Origin: Pseudoclavibacter endophyticus
Lineage (GTDB): Bacteria > Actinomycetota > Actinomycetes > Actinomycetales > Microbacteriaceae
Assembly (NCBI RefSeq): GCF_008831085.1
Contig: NZ_WBJY01000002.1
Coordinates: forward strand, 1-64,000
Direction: 5' to 3'
Length of the DNA: 64,000 bases
The notes under the pieces: generated by a model
The model's database searches: none
What the model saw: only the letters and a program-made list of their open reading frames with translations
What the model was told of the DNA's origin: nothing
Shown here: positions 54,534 to 64,000 of the stretch, piece by piece
Layout: each line of letters starts with the position of its first letter
How positions within the stretch are numbered: the stretch's first letter is position 1
Program-made: the position numbers and the translations under genes

Positions 54534-55200
54534 ATGGGCAGCTATACGGCTCGGCGCGCTCCTCGTACTGGGGCGTTGCTGTCGCGTGTCGAGGCCGAAC
54601 CTGGCAGTCGACGCATCCTTCCCGACGGAGTCATGGACCTCATGTGGTCCGAGGAGCGATTCGTGTTCGCCGGCGCGGACACCACGGCGACGATCGCTTC
54701 GTCGACGAGCGGTGGCGTCACCTGGGGGTTGAGGTTGCGGCCGGGCGCAGCGCACGCGCTGCTGGGCATACCCGCCCGCGAGTTGAGAGATCAGCGGTTC
54801 GATCTGAGCGAGCTCATCGCGATACCGTCCACAGTGATCGATGGAGCGCACCTCGGTCCTGCGGTGAACTCGCGGCCAGAGTGTCGCGAACGTCGACGGC
54901 CCACGGCTCCGCCTCCTGCTGACGCCGTCGCCGTCACGGCCGACCTGAATCGCTTGGAGGACGGACAGCAAGCCGACGGTGGATGGCACGTGGATTTCAC
55001 CAGCTCTTCCCCGGCCGCAAGCCTCGAATGGCGCGGCTATGCAACCGTCTCCGCCTTGGCGACCCTTCGGGCCAACGGTCGGGCGGGCTCGCCTCCTGCG
55101 GTTCCTTCCTGACCTGCCATCAGATGGCCGCGTCACCACACGATGGACGCCCTCCCGCAGCCGTCGCTCGGGCCAGCGTCAATAACCACCTGGCCCCATA
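54534..55200 (+). pseudogene. Decayed AraC family regulator (DUF6597-type N-terminal domain)
   Basis: The first ~100 codons (54534-54840) read as the sensor domain seen before AraC helix-turn-helix domains: RILPDGVMDLMW, FVFAGADTTATI, GVTWGLRLRPGAAHALLGIPARELRDQRFDL. After that the frame loses similarity. Fragments of the rest appear in other frames: ELAARVS near 54870, ARGFHQLFPGRKP...RMARLCNRLRL near 54985-55060, and AVARASVNNHLA near 55160-55200, like the AVA-A-GY-DQAHL recognition helix. Several frameshifts and deletions are needed to restore it. The open 192-codon frame ends at 55112 but does not make an intact regulator. Confidence 0.65.
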
Positions 55201-55203
55201 CGC

Positions 55204-56199
55204 CTAGTGCTTGCCCTCGAGCGCCTGGCGGTCGATCTCCTCTTGGTTTTCGACGAACGGGGTGCCGTGCGTGTGGAACGTCGCGACGGTCTTCATCCCC
55301 CACGCCTGGCCGCGGGCGCGCTCGGCCTGGCTCCACTCGACGACCGGCCAGTCCGGGTCGGCGAGCAGGCGTGCGCCGGCGTTGGCGAACTCGATGCGGT
55401 TGCCGCCGGGCTCCCACACGTACAGGAAGAACGTCTGGTTGATGGCGTGCTTGTAGGGGCCGTATTCGATGTAGACGCCGTTCTCGAGGAAGATGTCGGC
55501 GGCCTTGAGGATGTCCTCGCGGGTGTCGGGCGAGAACGCGAGGTGGTGGAAGCGACCGCGCTGCTTCGACCAGTCGTCGGAGTAGACGACGTCGTACGAC
55601 TTCTGGTGGAAGCGGAACCACCACGCCGCCATGCTGCCGTTGTCGAGGCGCACCCGCTCTGACTCGCGCGAGCGCATGACGTCGCGCCAGAACTCGCCGG
55701 CCGCGTCGACGTCGGACGCGAGGTAGTTGATGTGGTCGATGCGGCGGGCGTTGACGCCGTAGCCCGGGAACTTCGACGCCTGGTTCTTGAGGGCCGGTCG
55801 GTCCTGGTCGTCCGGCACGTAGCGCTCGGTGTCGTAGTAGATGGCCATCGTGTGGCCGTCGGGGTCTTCGAACTCGTACGAGCGGCCGATGCCGACCTCT
55901 GGCTCGCGCCACCCGCGGCCGAGACCGGCCGCCTCGATTGCGGCGACCCTGTTCTGCAGCGCCTCCTCGCTCGAGGCGCGGAACAGCGTGCGGCCGACGC
56001 CGTTCGTCTCCGACGCGGTGAGCTTGATCGTGTAGAGCTGATACTCGTCCCAGCAGCGCAGGTATGACGAGTCGCCGATGCGGGCGACCTCGCGCATCGC
56101 GAGCAGGTCGCGGAAGAAGTGCAGGCTCTCGTCGAACGTGGGGGTGAAGAGTTCGACGGCGCCCAGGTGGGCGATCTCGAACTGATCCGGGGTGGCCAT
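55204..56199 (-). CDS. Type I (VOC-family) extradiol ring-cleavage dioxygenase
   Basis: 331 residues, two VOC modules as in catechol 2,3-dioxygenases. The catalytic C-terminal module has the 2-His-1-carboxylate iron triad at His156 (ARRIDHINYL), His218 or His219 (RGRFHHLAFS) and Glu270 (GGNRIEFAN), spaced as in BphC (146/210/260). The N-terminal module has DESLHFFRDLLAMREV and GHTMAIYYDTERY. ATG 56199 has AGAGAGGACC upstream; the longer frame to 56349 is not supported. As last gene of the galB-galC-galD-like run it presumably opens the aromatic ring whose product those enzymes process. Confidence 0.85.
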   Translation of the reverse strand: MATPDQFEIAHLGAVELFTPTFDESLHFFRDLLAMREVARIGDSSYLRCWDEYQLYTIKLTASETNGVGRTLFRASSEEALQNRVAAIEAAGLGRGWREPEVGIGRSYEFEDPDGHTMAIYYDTERYVPDDQDRPALKNQASKFPGYGVNARRIDHINYLASDVDAAGEFWRDVMRSRESERVRLDNGSMAAWWFRFHQKSYDVVYSDDWSKQRGRFHHLAFSPDTREDILKAADIFLENGVYIEYGPYKHAINQTFFLYVWEPGGNRIEFANAGARLLADPDWPVVEWSQAERARGQAWGMKTVATFHTHGTPFVENQEEIDRQALEGKH

Positions 56200-56261
56200 G
56201 CGATGGTCCTCTCTGACGTCGTGGTCGGTGGTGTGTGGTGGGCGACGGTTCGGCGTGCGCG

Positions 56262-57395
56262 TCAGCGGTCCTGGTGCGCCAAGCGGGCGAACACCCGGCC
56301 GTCGAACAGTTTGCGCGCGGTGCGCGTGGAGGTCGACGCCCCGCGCCATGTGCCGTCGTCGTCGCGGGTCACGGAGACCGTGGTGGCGAGCGAACCGGCG
56401 GGGTGCTCGACGACGACGTCGCGCCCGGCGCCCTCGCAGTCTCCCGCCCCTGCGCCCGTGGCCGGCGCGGTCCTGCCATCGGCTCCGGCGACCTCGTGAG
56501 CAACCGTACCCGGTATGCGGGTCGCCGCAGCGGCCGAGGCGGCCATGAGGACGCCGATCGAGGTGTGGACGCGGTGCGGCACGAAGGCCCGCGCGGTCAC
56601 GTCCCCGGCGTGCCGGGGCGGCGAGACGATGATCATCTTCGGCACACTCTGCTCGGTCACGTCGCCGAGGCCGAATGCCCCACCGGCGAGCAGGCGGACC
56701 TGTTCGACGCGGGCAACGAGATCGGCATTCGCCTCGAGGCGCTCTGGAGACTCGGTGCCGTCGAGTCCGAGCTCGTCGGCGCGCAGCAGGACGACCGGCA
56801 TGCCGATGTCGATGATGGTGACTCGCTGGCGGCCCGGTTCTCCGAGGTCGAGCACGTCGACGACGTTGCCCGTCGGAAGCAGGGGAGTGGCGCGCTCGAC
56901 CATGAGCTCGACCGGGGCAGCGGTGCCCGGAACCCCGTCGATCGAAGCGTCACCGTCGTACGTGACGGCGCCCCCCGGCGTCTGCAGTCTCGCCGTCGCG
57001 ACGTCACCGGTATTGCTGAGGCGGATGCGCAGGGTGGTCTCGCGAGCATCCGCCGGAACGAGGCCGCGCTCGATGCCGAACGGACCGACCGCCGCGAGGA
57101 TGTTGCCGCACGTCTGCATCGCCGAAACGGTCGGGGCGTCGACGCCGACCTGCAGGAAGAGGTAGTCGAGGTCGATGCCAGCCTCGTCGCTCGGCCGCAC
57201 GATCGCGACCTTCGAGGTCAGGGTCGTGGCGCCGCCGATGCCGTCGAGCTGCTTGACATCGGGCGTGCCCATGATCCGGAGCAGCAGGTCGTCGCGCGCG
57301 GCCGGGTCGGCGGGCAGGTCCTCGGGCAGGAAGAACGCGCCCTTCGACGTGCCGCCACGCATGAGCAGGCACGGGATGCCGTCGGCCTCGGTCAT
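56262..57395 (-). CDS. 4-oxalomesaconate tautomerase-like (GalD, PrpF family)
   Basis: 377 residues. PrpF-family markers: IPCLLMRGGTSKGAFFLPEDLP (Lys18), DGIGGATTLTSKVAIV (Lys62), SAMQTCGNILAAVGPFG (Cys96) and VPKMIIVSPPR. GalD tautomerises the keto and enol forms of 4-oxalomesaconate. PrpF itself belongs to the 2-methylcitrate pathway, but there are no prp genes here and GalB- and GalC-like genes are directly coupled, so GalD is favoured. Its start overlaps the aldolase stop by 4 nt. Confidence 0.82.
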   Translation of the reverse strand: MTEADGIPCLLMRGGTSKGAFFLPEDLPADPAARDDLLLRIMGTPDVKQLDGIGGATTLTSKVAIVRPSDEAGIDLDYLFLQVGVDAPTVSAMQTCGNILAAVGPFGIERGLVPADARETTLRIRLSNTGDVATARLQTPGGAVTYDGDASIDGVPGTAAPVELMVERATPLLPTGNVVDVLDLGEPGRQRVTIIDIGMPVVLLRADELGLDGTESPERLEANADLVARVEQVRLLAGGAFGLGDVTEQSVPKMIIVSPPRHAGDVTARAFVPHRVHTSIGVLMAASAAAATRIPGTVAHEVAGADGRTAPATGAGAGDCEGAGRDVVVEHPAGSLATTVSVTRDDDGTWRGASTSTRTARKLFDGRVFARLAHQDR

Positions 57396-58113
57396 GAGGG
57401 TGTGGCCGCTCCCCGCCGCTCCGCCTCGTACTCGGCCTGCGTGAGCGTGCGGATGCCGAGATCGGCGATGACCGAGCGCAGGCCCTTGCGGTCCATCGAA
57501 AGCTCGCTGCCCGCGTAGGCCTCGCGGTCGCCGGCCTCTTTCGCCACGCGTCTACGCGAGGCGTCGAGCGCGGCGTCGGCGCGCTCGCGGGGCACGATCG
57601 TGACGCCGTCGTCGTCGGCCACGACGACATCGCCGGGGTGCACGACGACCCCGTCGAGCACGACCGGCACGTTCACCGAGCCGGGCGTGTCTTTCACGGT
57701 GCCCTCCGCGGAGACGTGCGCCGTCCAGACGGGGAAGCCCATCTCGCGCAGCTCGGCGGTGTCGCGGACGCCGCCGGTCGTGACATACCCGCGCACGCCC
57801 CGTGCGTGCATCTGCGTCACCATGAGGTCGCCGATGTAGCCGTAGGGCGATTCCGCCTTCGGCACGACGACGATCACGTCGCCCGGCTGTGCCTGCTCAA
57901 TGGCCGCGTGGATCAGGAGGTTGTCGCCCGGCGCCGCGAGCACCGTGACGGCGCTGCCGGAGATCGCCGTTCCCTGCTGGATGGGGCGGATGCGCGGGCC
58001 CGCGTACCCGATACGGCCCATCGCCTCGTGCACGGTCGCGGCGCCGAACTCGGCAAGGGCCTCCACCGTCGATGCGTCGGCGCGCGCGATGTCGGTGACG
58101 ATCACGTGATCAC

Positions 58114-58117
<4 letters not shown>
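57392..58117 (-). CDS. 4-carboxy-4-hydroxy-2-oxoadipate aldolase-like (GalC/LigK, RraA fold)
   Basis: 241 residues, RraA-like/HMG-CHA aldolase family: FGAATVHEAMGRIGYAGPRIRP, GDNLLIHAAIEQAQPGDVIVV, GDLMVTQMHARGVRGYVTTGGVRDTAELREMGFPVW and GDVVVADDDGVTIVP. Splits 4-carboxy-4-hydroxy-2-oxoadipate into pyruvate and oxaloacetate, and may also decarboxylate oxaloacetate. GTG start with GAGGAG upstream; overlaps the hydratase gene by 4 nt, and its stop overlaps galD. Confidence 0.87.
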
Positions 58118-60451
<2,334 letters not shown>

Positions 60452-60513
60452 GGCGCTCCGGGCCGGGCGCTCCGGCGGAGGCGCGCGTCGCCGCCCGAGG
60501 TATGGCTACCAAT

Positions 60514-60556
60514 ACGGACGGGTGCTACCGAACATTCGGTAGCACCCGTCCGTTTT
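60514..60556. terminator. Strong bidirectional terminator
   Basis: A perfect 19-bp stem (60514-60532 with 60535-60553, loop CA) ending in TTTT separates the convergent ligM-like and iclR genes. Confidence 0.9.
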
Positions 60557-60600
60557 GGTAGTCACCCGTGGTAATCGGCAGCACCCCGGCGCAGCAAGTT

Positions 60601-60680
60601 GCGCTCGGTGGTGCTCGGTCACGCTCGGTTGCGCTCGGTTGCGCTCGGTGGTGCCCGGTGGTGCTCGGTCACGCCCGCCC
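60601..60680. repeat. Eight 10-bp tandem repeats, consensus RYGCTCGGTN
   Basis: Units such as GCGCTCGGTG, GTGCTCGGTC and ACGCTCGGTT follow each other without gaps for 80 nt, between the terminator and the iclR stop codon. The 10-bp period equals one helical turn. Confidence 0.7.
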
Positions 60681-60688
60681 GCGCGCCT

Positions 60689-61564
60689 TCAGCGTCCCCC
60701 CGCCGTTCCGCGCGACGCCCGGTCGGCGCGGGACCGATGCACCGTCTCGATGACCTCCCACGAACGCTGCGAGACGTTGCCGCTTCCGGGCGGTCCGAGG
60801 GACGGCTGCCCGCCCTGCTGCTGCAGCGTGCGCGTCATGCCGGCCGCGGCGACGTTCAGAATCTCGATGACGGCCATCGGCGTGCCCTCGGTGTTCTTGA
60901 CCACGGCGCCCATGCTCGCGCTGACGACGCCGTCGGCCCCGTACACGGGCACGGCGACGCCCATCGACTCGAGATGAATGTGTCCGTGTGTCACGCCGAA
61001 GCCATCGTTCCGGATGCGCCGAAGCGTCCGGCGCAGCTCGCCTTCCTCGACGATGGTGTGCGGAGTAAGCCGGCGCATGCCCGTGGCGATGACATCCTCA
61101 ACGATCGAGCGGTGCCCGAATGCGAGCAGGACGAGCCCGCTCGACGAGGCGTGAAGCGGCACGCGACCGCCGACGAGCGACGCGTTGACGACGCTGTCGT
61201 TGGCCGACATGCGCTCGATGAACAGCACGTCGGTGTCGACGCGCACACCGAGCTGCACGTGTTGCCGGAGTCGCGAGTTCGCGGCGGCGATCCACGGCTG
61301 CGCCGCCTCGCGCAGGCCCACAACGCCCGGCGTTCGCGCCCCGTATTCCCACAGCCGCAGACCGAGGCGGTAGGTGCGCTCCGGCCCGCGCTCGAGGAGC
61401 CGCTCGCGCACGAGCTCGCCGACGATGCGGTGCGCGGTCGAGTGCGGCATCCCGGTCACCCGCGTGATCTCCGTCAGGGTGCGCGTCGGGTTGAGCGCGT
61501 CGAACGCGTCGAGCACGCGCAGGTGCTGCTGGAGGGCCGATCGCCCCGCTGAACCTCTCGCCAT
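60689..61564 (-). CDS. IclR family transcriptional regulator
   Basis: 291 residues. N-terminal winged helix (HLRVLDAFDALNPTRTLTEITRVTGMPHSTAHRIVGELVRERLLER) and the IclR effector domain (HVQLGVRVDTDVLFIERMSAND, PLHASSSGLVLLAFG, GVTHGHIHLESMGVAVPVYGADGVVSASMGAV). IclR regulators commonly control aromatic catabolism. Placed between the O-demethylase and a divergent ABC transporter it probably controls both and itself; a palindrome lies 34 nt before its start. Confidence 0.9.
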   Translation of the reverse strand: MARGSAGRSALQQHLRVLDAFDALNPTRTLTEITRVTGMPHSTAHRIVGELVRERLLERGPERTYRLGLRLWEYGARTPGVVGLREAAQPWIAAANSRLRQHVQLGVRVDTDVLFIERMSANDSVVNASLVGGRVPLHASSSGLVLLAFGHRSIVEDVIATGMRRLTPHTIVEEGELRRTLRRIRNDGFGVTHGHIHLESMGVAVPVYGADGVVSASMGAVVKNTEGTPMAVIEILNVAAAGMTRTLQQQGGQPSLGPPGSGNVSQRSWEVIETVHRSRADRASRGTAGGR

Positions 61565-61880
61565 GCCCTCAACCTAGGCAGGTGCGCCCGTGATTTATCC
61601 GTTCAACGGACGAAAGTGCTCGCGGTGTCGTGGGGGGCGCGTAGCTTGAGGACCTGTTACTCGGATGCCCGCAAAACGCCGCGAGCCACGCGAACGTGAG
61701 CGAGCATCCCGCCGTACCACGGTCACGCATTGGCATCGATGTTCGAGTTCGACACGGACTCGCGCCAAAATCGTTGACAATGAAGTACCGTGCGACGAAT
61801 CACCCGATTCTGACCCGCCCGGGGTGACCAAGGTCGGCCGCCCCGGACCCGCACTGTTGCGGTTTCCCGAAAGGTGCTCA
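61565..61880. promoter_or_regulatory. Divergent iclR/ABC-transporter promoter region with perfect palindrome
   Basis: This 316-nt region holds TCCGTT-C-AACGGA (61598-61610), an exact palindrome well placed as IclR operator, and a consensus-like -35 TTGACA at 61774-61779 reading toward the transporter genes; no clean -10 follows. Confidence 0.5.
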
Positions 61881-62663
61881 ATGGCGGCGCGACTGACCCT
61901 GCGAGACGTGACGCTGCGGTTCGGCGGCATCACGGTCTTGCACGACGTCGGATTCGAGGTCGAGCCCGGCCAGATCTTCGGCCTCGTCGGGCCGAACGGC
62001 GCGGGCAAGACCTCGCTCTTCAACTGCATCAGCGGTCACTACCGCCCGAACAGCGGCTCGATCACGATCGACGACGCCGAGGTCGCGGGGGTGCGGCCGT
62101 CGACCCTCGCGAAGCACGGTCTCGCGCGCACCTTTCAGCATCCGGGTCTGCAGCTTCGCGAGACCGTGCTCGAGAACGTCATGCTCGGGGCGCACACGAG
62201 GCTCCCGGGCGGGCCCGTCGAGTGGGCAGCCCGCCTGCCGCACACGTGGCGCAGCGAGCGCAAGCTCCGCGCCGAGGCGGGGACCCTCCTCGAGCGCACG
62301 GGCCTCGGATGGGCCATCGACAACACCGCCGACGAGCTCTCGCACGGCCTGCACAAGGCTGTGGAGCTCTGCCGGGCGCTCATGTCGAAGCCGCGGCTGC
62401 TGCTCCTCGATGAGCCCGCGGCCGGCCTGCCCCACTCCGAGGTGCAGCAATTCATCGAAACCGTCCGCAGCATCCGCGACAATGACGACATCACCGTGGT
62501 CATCGTCGAGCACAACATGGGCGTTATCTCGGCCCTGACCGAGCGCGTCGTCGTGCTCGACCACGGCGCCAAGCTCATGGAGGGCACCGCCGCCGAGGCA
62601 CAGTCCGACCCGCGGGTGATCGAGGCCTACCTCGGGAAGGACGAGGTCGATGACGCTGCTTGA
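61881..62663 (+). CDS. Branched-chain-amino-acid-type ABC transporter ATPase (LivG-like)
   Basis: 260 residues. Walker A GLVGPNGAGKTSLFNCISG, LivG-type THQ/ARTFQHPGLQ Q-loop, signature ELSHGLHKAVELCRAL (less standard than LSYGQQR), Walker B LLLLDEPAAGL and switch His in VVIVEHNMGV. Powers import with LivF and the LivHM permeases. AAAGGTG precedes the ATG. By neighbourhood the substrate may be an aromatic acid rather than an amino acid, as seen for other HAAT-type transporters. Confidence 0.88.
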   Translation: MAARLTLRDVTLRFGGITVLHDVGFEVEPGQIFGLVGPNGAGKTSLFNCISGHYRPNSGSITIDDAEVAGVRPSTLAKHGLARTFQHPGLQLRETVLENVMLGAHTRLPGGPVEWAARLPHTWRSERKLRAEAGTLLERTGLGWAIDNTADELSHGLHKAVELCRALMSKPRLLLLDEPAAGLPHSEVQQFIETVRSIRDNDDITVVIVEHNMGVISALTERVVVLDHGAKLMEGTAAEAQSDPRVIEAYLGKDEVDDAA

Positions 62664-63360
62664 GCTCGAGAACATCACGGCCTCGTACGGCCCGGTCCAG
62701 GTCATCGACGGCGTCTCGCTCTCCGTGCCCGATGGCGGCGCGGTCGGCATCCTCGGCGCGAACGGCGCCGGCAAGACCACGACGCTGCGCGCGATCTGCG
62801 GCATGGTGCGCGCGGGTGGGTCCATCCGCTTCGAAGGCCGCGAGATCCGGGGGATGGGCCCCGATCGCATCGCGGGAATCGGTATCGCGCACGTGCCGGA
62901 GGGCCGCGGCACGTTCGCGGGGCTGAGCGTGAAAGAGAATCTGCGGGTCGGCGCCTACCTGCGCAAGGACCGTGCGAAGGTCAGCAGCGACATCGACTAC
63001 CTGCTCGACCTGTTTCCCAATCTCAAGGCCCGGTACACGTCGGCCGGTTCGGCCCTCTCCGGCGGCGAGCAGCAGATGCTCGCGATCTCGCGCGCCTACA
63101 TGGCGCGGCCGAAGCTGCTGATGCTCGACGAGGCGTCGCTCGGGCTCGCGCCCGGCACGGCGAAGTCGGTGTACCAGGCGATCGCCCGGCTGCGACAGGA
63201 ATCGGATATCGCCATGCTCGTCGTCGAGCAGAACGCCAACCTCGCGCTCGACCTCGTCGACACCGCCACGGTGCTCGAGACGGGGCGCAGCGTGCTGACC
63301 GGGGCATCCGAAGAGCTCAAGTCGATGGACGAGATCCGTCGCGCGTACCTGGGAGGCTGA
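62650..63360 (+). CDS. Branched-chain-amino-acid-type ABC transporter ATPase (LivF-like)
   Basis: 236 residues. Walker A GILGANGAGKTTTLRAICG, IGIAHVPEGRGTFAGLSVKENLRVGAY (the LivF signature after the Q-loop), ALSGGEQQMLAISRAYMARPKLLMLDEASLGLAP. Its start lies 14 nt inside livG, so the two are coupled. Second ATPase of the HAAT-type importer. Confidence 0.9.
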   Translation: MTLLELENITASYGPVQVIDGVSLSVPDGGAVGILGANGAGKTTTLRAICGMVRAGGSIRFEGREIRGMGPDRIAGIGIAHVPEGRGTFAGLSVKENLRVGAYLRKDRAKVSSDIDYLLDLFPNLKARYTSAGSALSGGEQQMLAISRAYMARPKLLMLDEASLGLAPGTAKSVYQAIARLRQESDIAMLVVEQNANLALDLVDTATVLETGRSVLTGASEELKSMDEIRRAYLGG

Positions 63361-63363
63361 CCG

Positions 63364-64000
63364 ATGGGGACCTTCATACAGCTCGTCGTCGACGGCCTCT
63401 CGACCGGCTCGATCTACGCGGCGCTCGCGCTCGCGATCGTGCTCGTCAATCAGGCCACCGGGCTCATCAACTTCGCACAGGGCGGCATGGCCGTGCTCTC
63501 GGCCTACCTCGCCTGGTGGTTCCTGGGCACCGGCGTGCCCCTCATCCTGGCGATCATCATCTCGATGGTGCTGTCGTTCGTTATCGGCGCCGCCATCGAG
63601 CGCGGGCTCATGCGCCGATTCGAGGGCGGCGAACCCGACACCGCCGTCGTCGCGACGATCGGCCTGCTCACCCTCATCACGGGCTTCTGCGGGCTCATCT
63701 GGTCGTACAACAACCACCAGATGCCCTCGCTCTTCCCGCTCGACACCGTCAATGTCGCGGGCGCCGCCCTCAGCGTGCGCTCGATCGGCACGATCGTGGC
63801 GATCGTCGCGATCATGCTGCTGCTGCAACTGCTGCTCATGGGCACGAAGTTCGGCCTCGCGCTGCGCGCCGTGTCGATCAACCCCCAGTCCGCGGCACTG
63901 TCGGGCCTGCCTGTCGGGCGTCTCCTCATGGCGGGATGGGGCATCGCGGCCGCCCTCGGTGCCGTGGCCGGAGCCCTCGTCGCCCCGTCGCTCACCTTGA
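63364..64000 (+). CDS. Branched-chain-amino-acid-type ABC transporter permease (LivH-like), 3' truncated by the window
   Basis: 212 residues are visible and the frame is still open at the window end. It starts 3 nt after livF. GLSTGSIYAALALAIVLVNQATGLINFAQGGMAVLSAYLAWW is the LivH N-terminal signature, and GTKFGLALRAVSINPQSAALSGLPVGRLLM is the cytoplasmic EAA-like loop. About five membrane helices are seen. The LivM partner and the solute-binding protein should lie beyond the window; the binding protein's identity would help define the substrate. Confidence 0.88.
   Translation, partial: MGTFIQLVVDGLSTGSIYAALALAIVLVNQATGLINFAQGGMAVLSAYLAWWFLGTGVPLILAIIISMVLSFVIGAAIERGLMRRFEGGEPDTAVVATIGLLTLITGFCGLIWSYNNHQMPSLFPLDTVNVAGAALSVRSIGTIVAIVAIMLLLQLLLMGTKFGLALRAVSINPQSAALSGLPVGRLLMAGWGIAAALGAVAGALVAPSLTL

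Noticed and set aside
55133..55912. 259-codon minus-strand frame overlapping the dioxygenase
   Set aside because: The dioxygenase frame has the full metal triad and family length; this frame is an Arg-rich shadow.

Overview
The window is high-GC actinobacterial chromosome. Gene content (menaquinone rather than ubiquinone biosynthesis, the DUF6049-murJ block next to pcnA, an rpsF-ssb-rpsR-rplI-dnaB block, many pro-rich DUF4190/DUF4333-type membrane proteins, an IdeR-like iron box, an LVTTG sortase substrate) fits Microbacteriaceae or a close relative; genus cannot be fixed from the sequence alone. There are no rRNA genes, CRISPR arrays or recognisable insertion sequences. Three tRNA genes are present (Tyr-GTA, Thr-GGT, Met-CAT).

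Layout. 0-4.6 kb: end of a cell-wall-anchored surface protein, a relatively A/T-rich LuxR-type regulator, an FAD monooxygenase and an SMI1/KNR4 protein. 4.6-11.4 kb: murJ and a DUF6049 gene, divergent from pcnA. 11.5-14.2 kb: an orphan sugar-type solute-binding lipoprotein and a DUF4190 protein. 14.5-18.2 kb: rpsF-ssb-rpsR-rplI and dnaB, with a tight cluster of DnaA-box-like 9-mers just before dnaB. 18.2-23.8 kb: DUF808, an IdeR-box-preceded SIP-domain gene, two low-complexity membrane proteins, panD and two small membrane proteins. 23.9-31.2 kb: a compact, translationally coupled seven-gene type IV secretion/conjugation-like cluster (TcpC-like, small membrane subunit, TcpE-like, VirB4-like ATPase, polytopic VirB6-like protein, lysozyme/M23 protein) with no relaxase, coupling protein or integrase visible. 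31.3-40.0 kb: DUF4229, PLDc_N, menD, PPK2, menF, menG, polyprenyl diphosphate synthase and an FprA-type reductase, largely a menaquinone locus. 40.4-53.3 kb: housekeeping and accessory genes including cardiolipin synthase, YajQ, an AAA ATPase with a 25-bp-period repeat upstream, HPr, a TetR regulator with a clear operator, the fructose PTS operon (deoR-type regulator, fruK, fruA), an inositol-monophosphatase-like enzyme and an M23 cell-wall peptidase. 53.4-55.2 kb: two tRNAs, a DUF1345 protein and a decayed AraC regulator.

55.2-64 kb is the most distinctive part: a catabolic cluster encoding a type I (VOC) extradiol dioxygenase, 4-oxalomesaconate tautomerase (GalD-like), 4-carboxy-4-hydroxy-2-oxoadipate aldolase (GalC/LigK-like) and 4-oxalomesaconate hydratase (GalB-like, PIG-L fold), divergent from a LigM/DesA-like tetrahydrofolate-dependent O-demethylase, followed by an IclR regulator and a branched-chain-amino-acid-type ABC transporter that runs off the window. 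Taken together this reads as uptake, O-demethylation, ring cleavage and lower-pathway conversion of a methoxylated aromatic acid (vanillate, 3-O-methylgallate or similar) to pyruvate and oxaloacetate. Individual family assignments are fairly secure; the substrate and the pathway wiring are inference.
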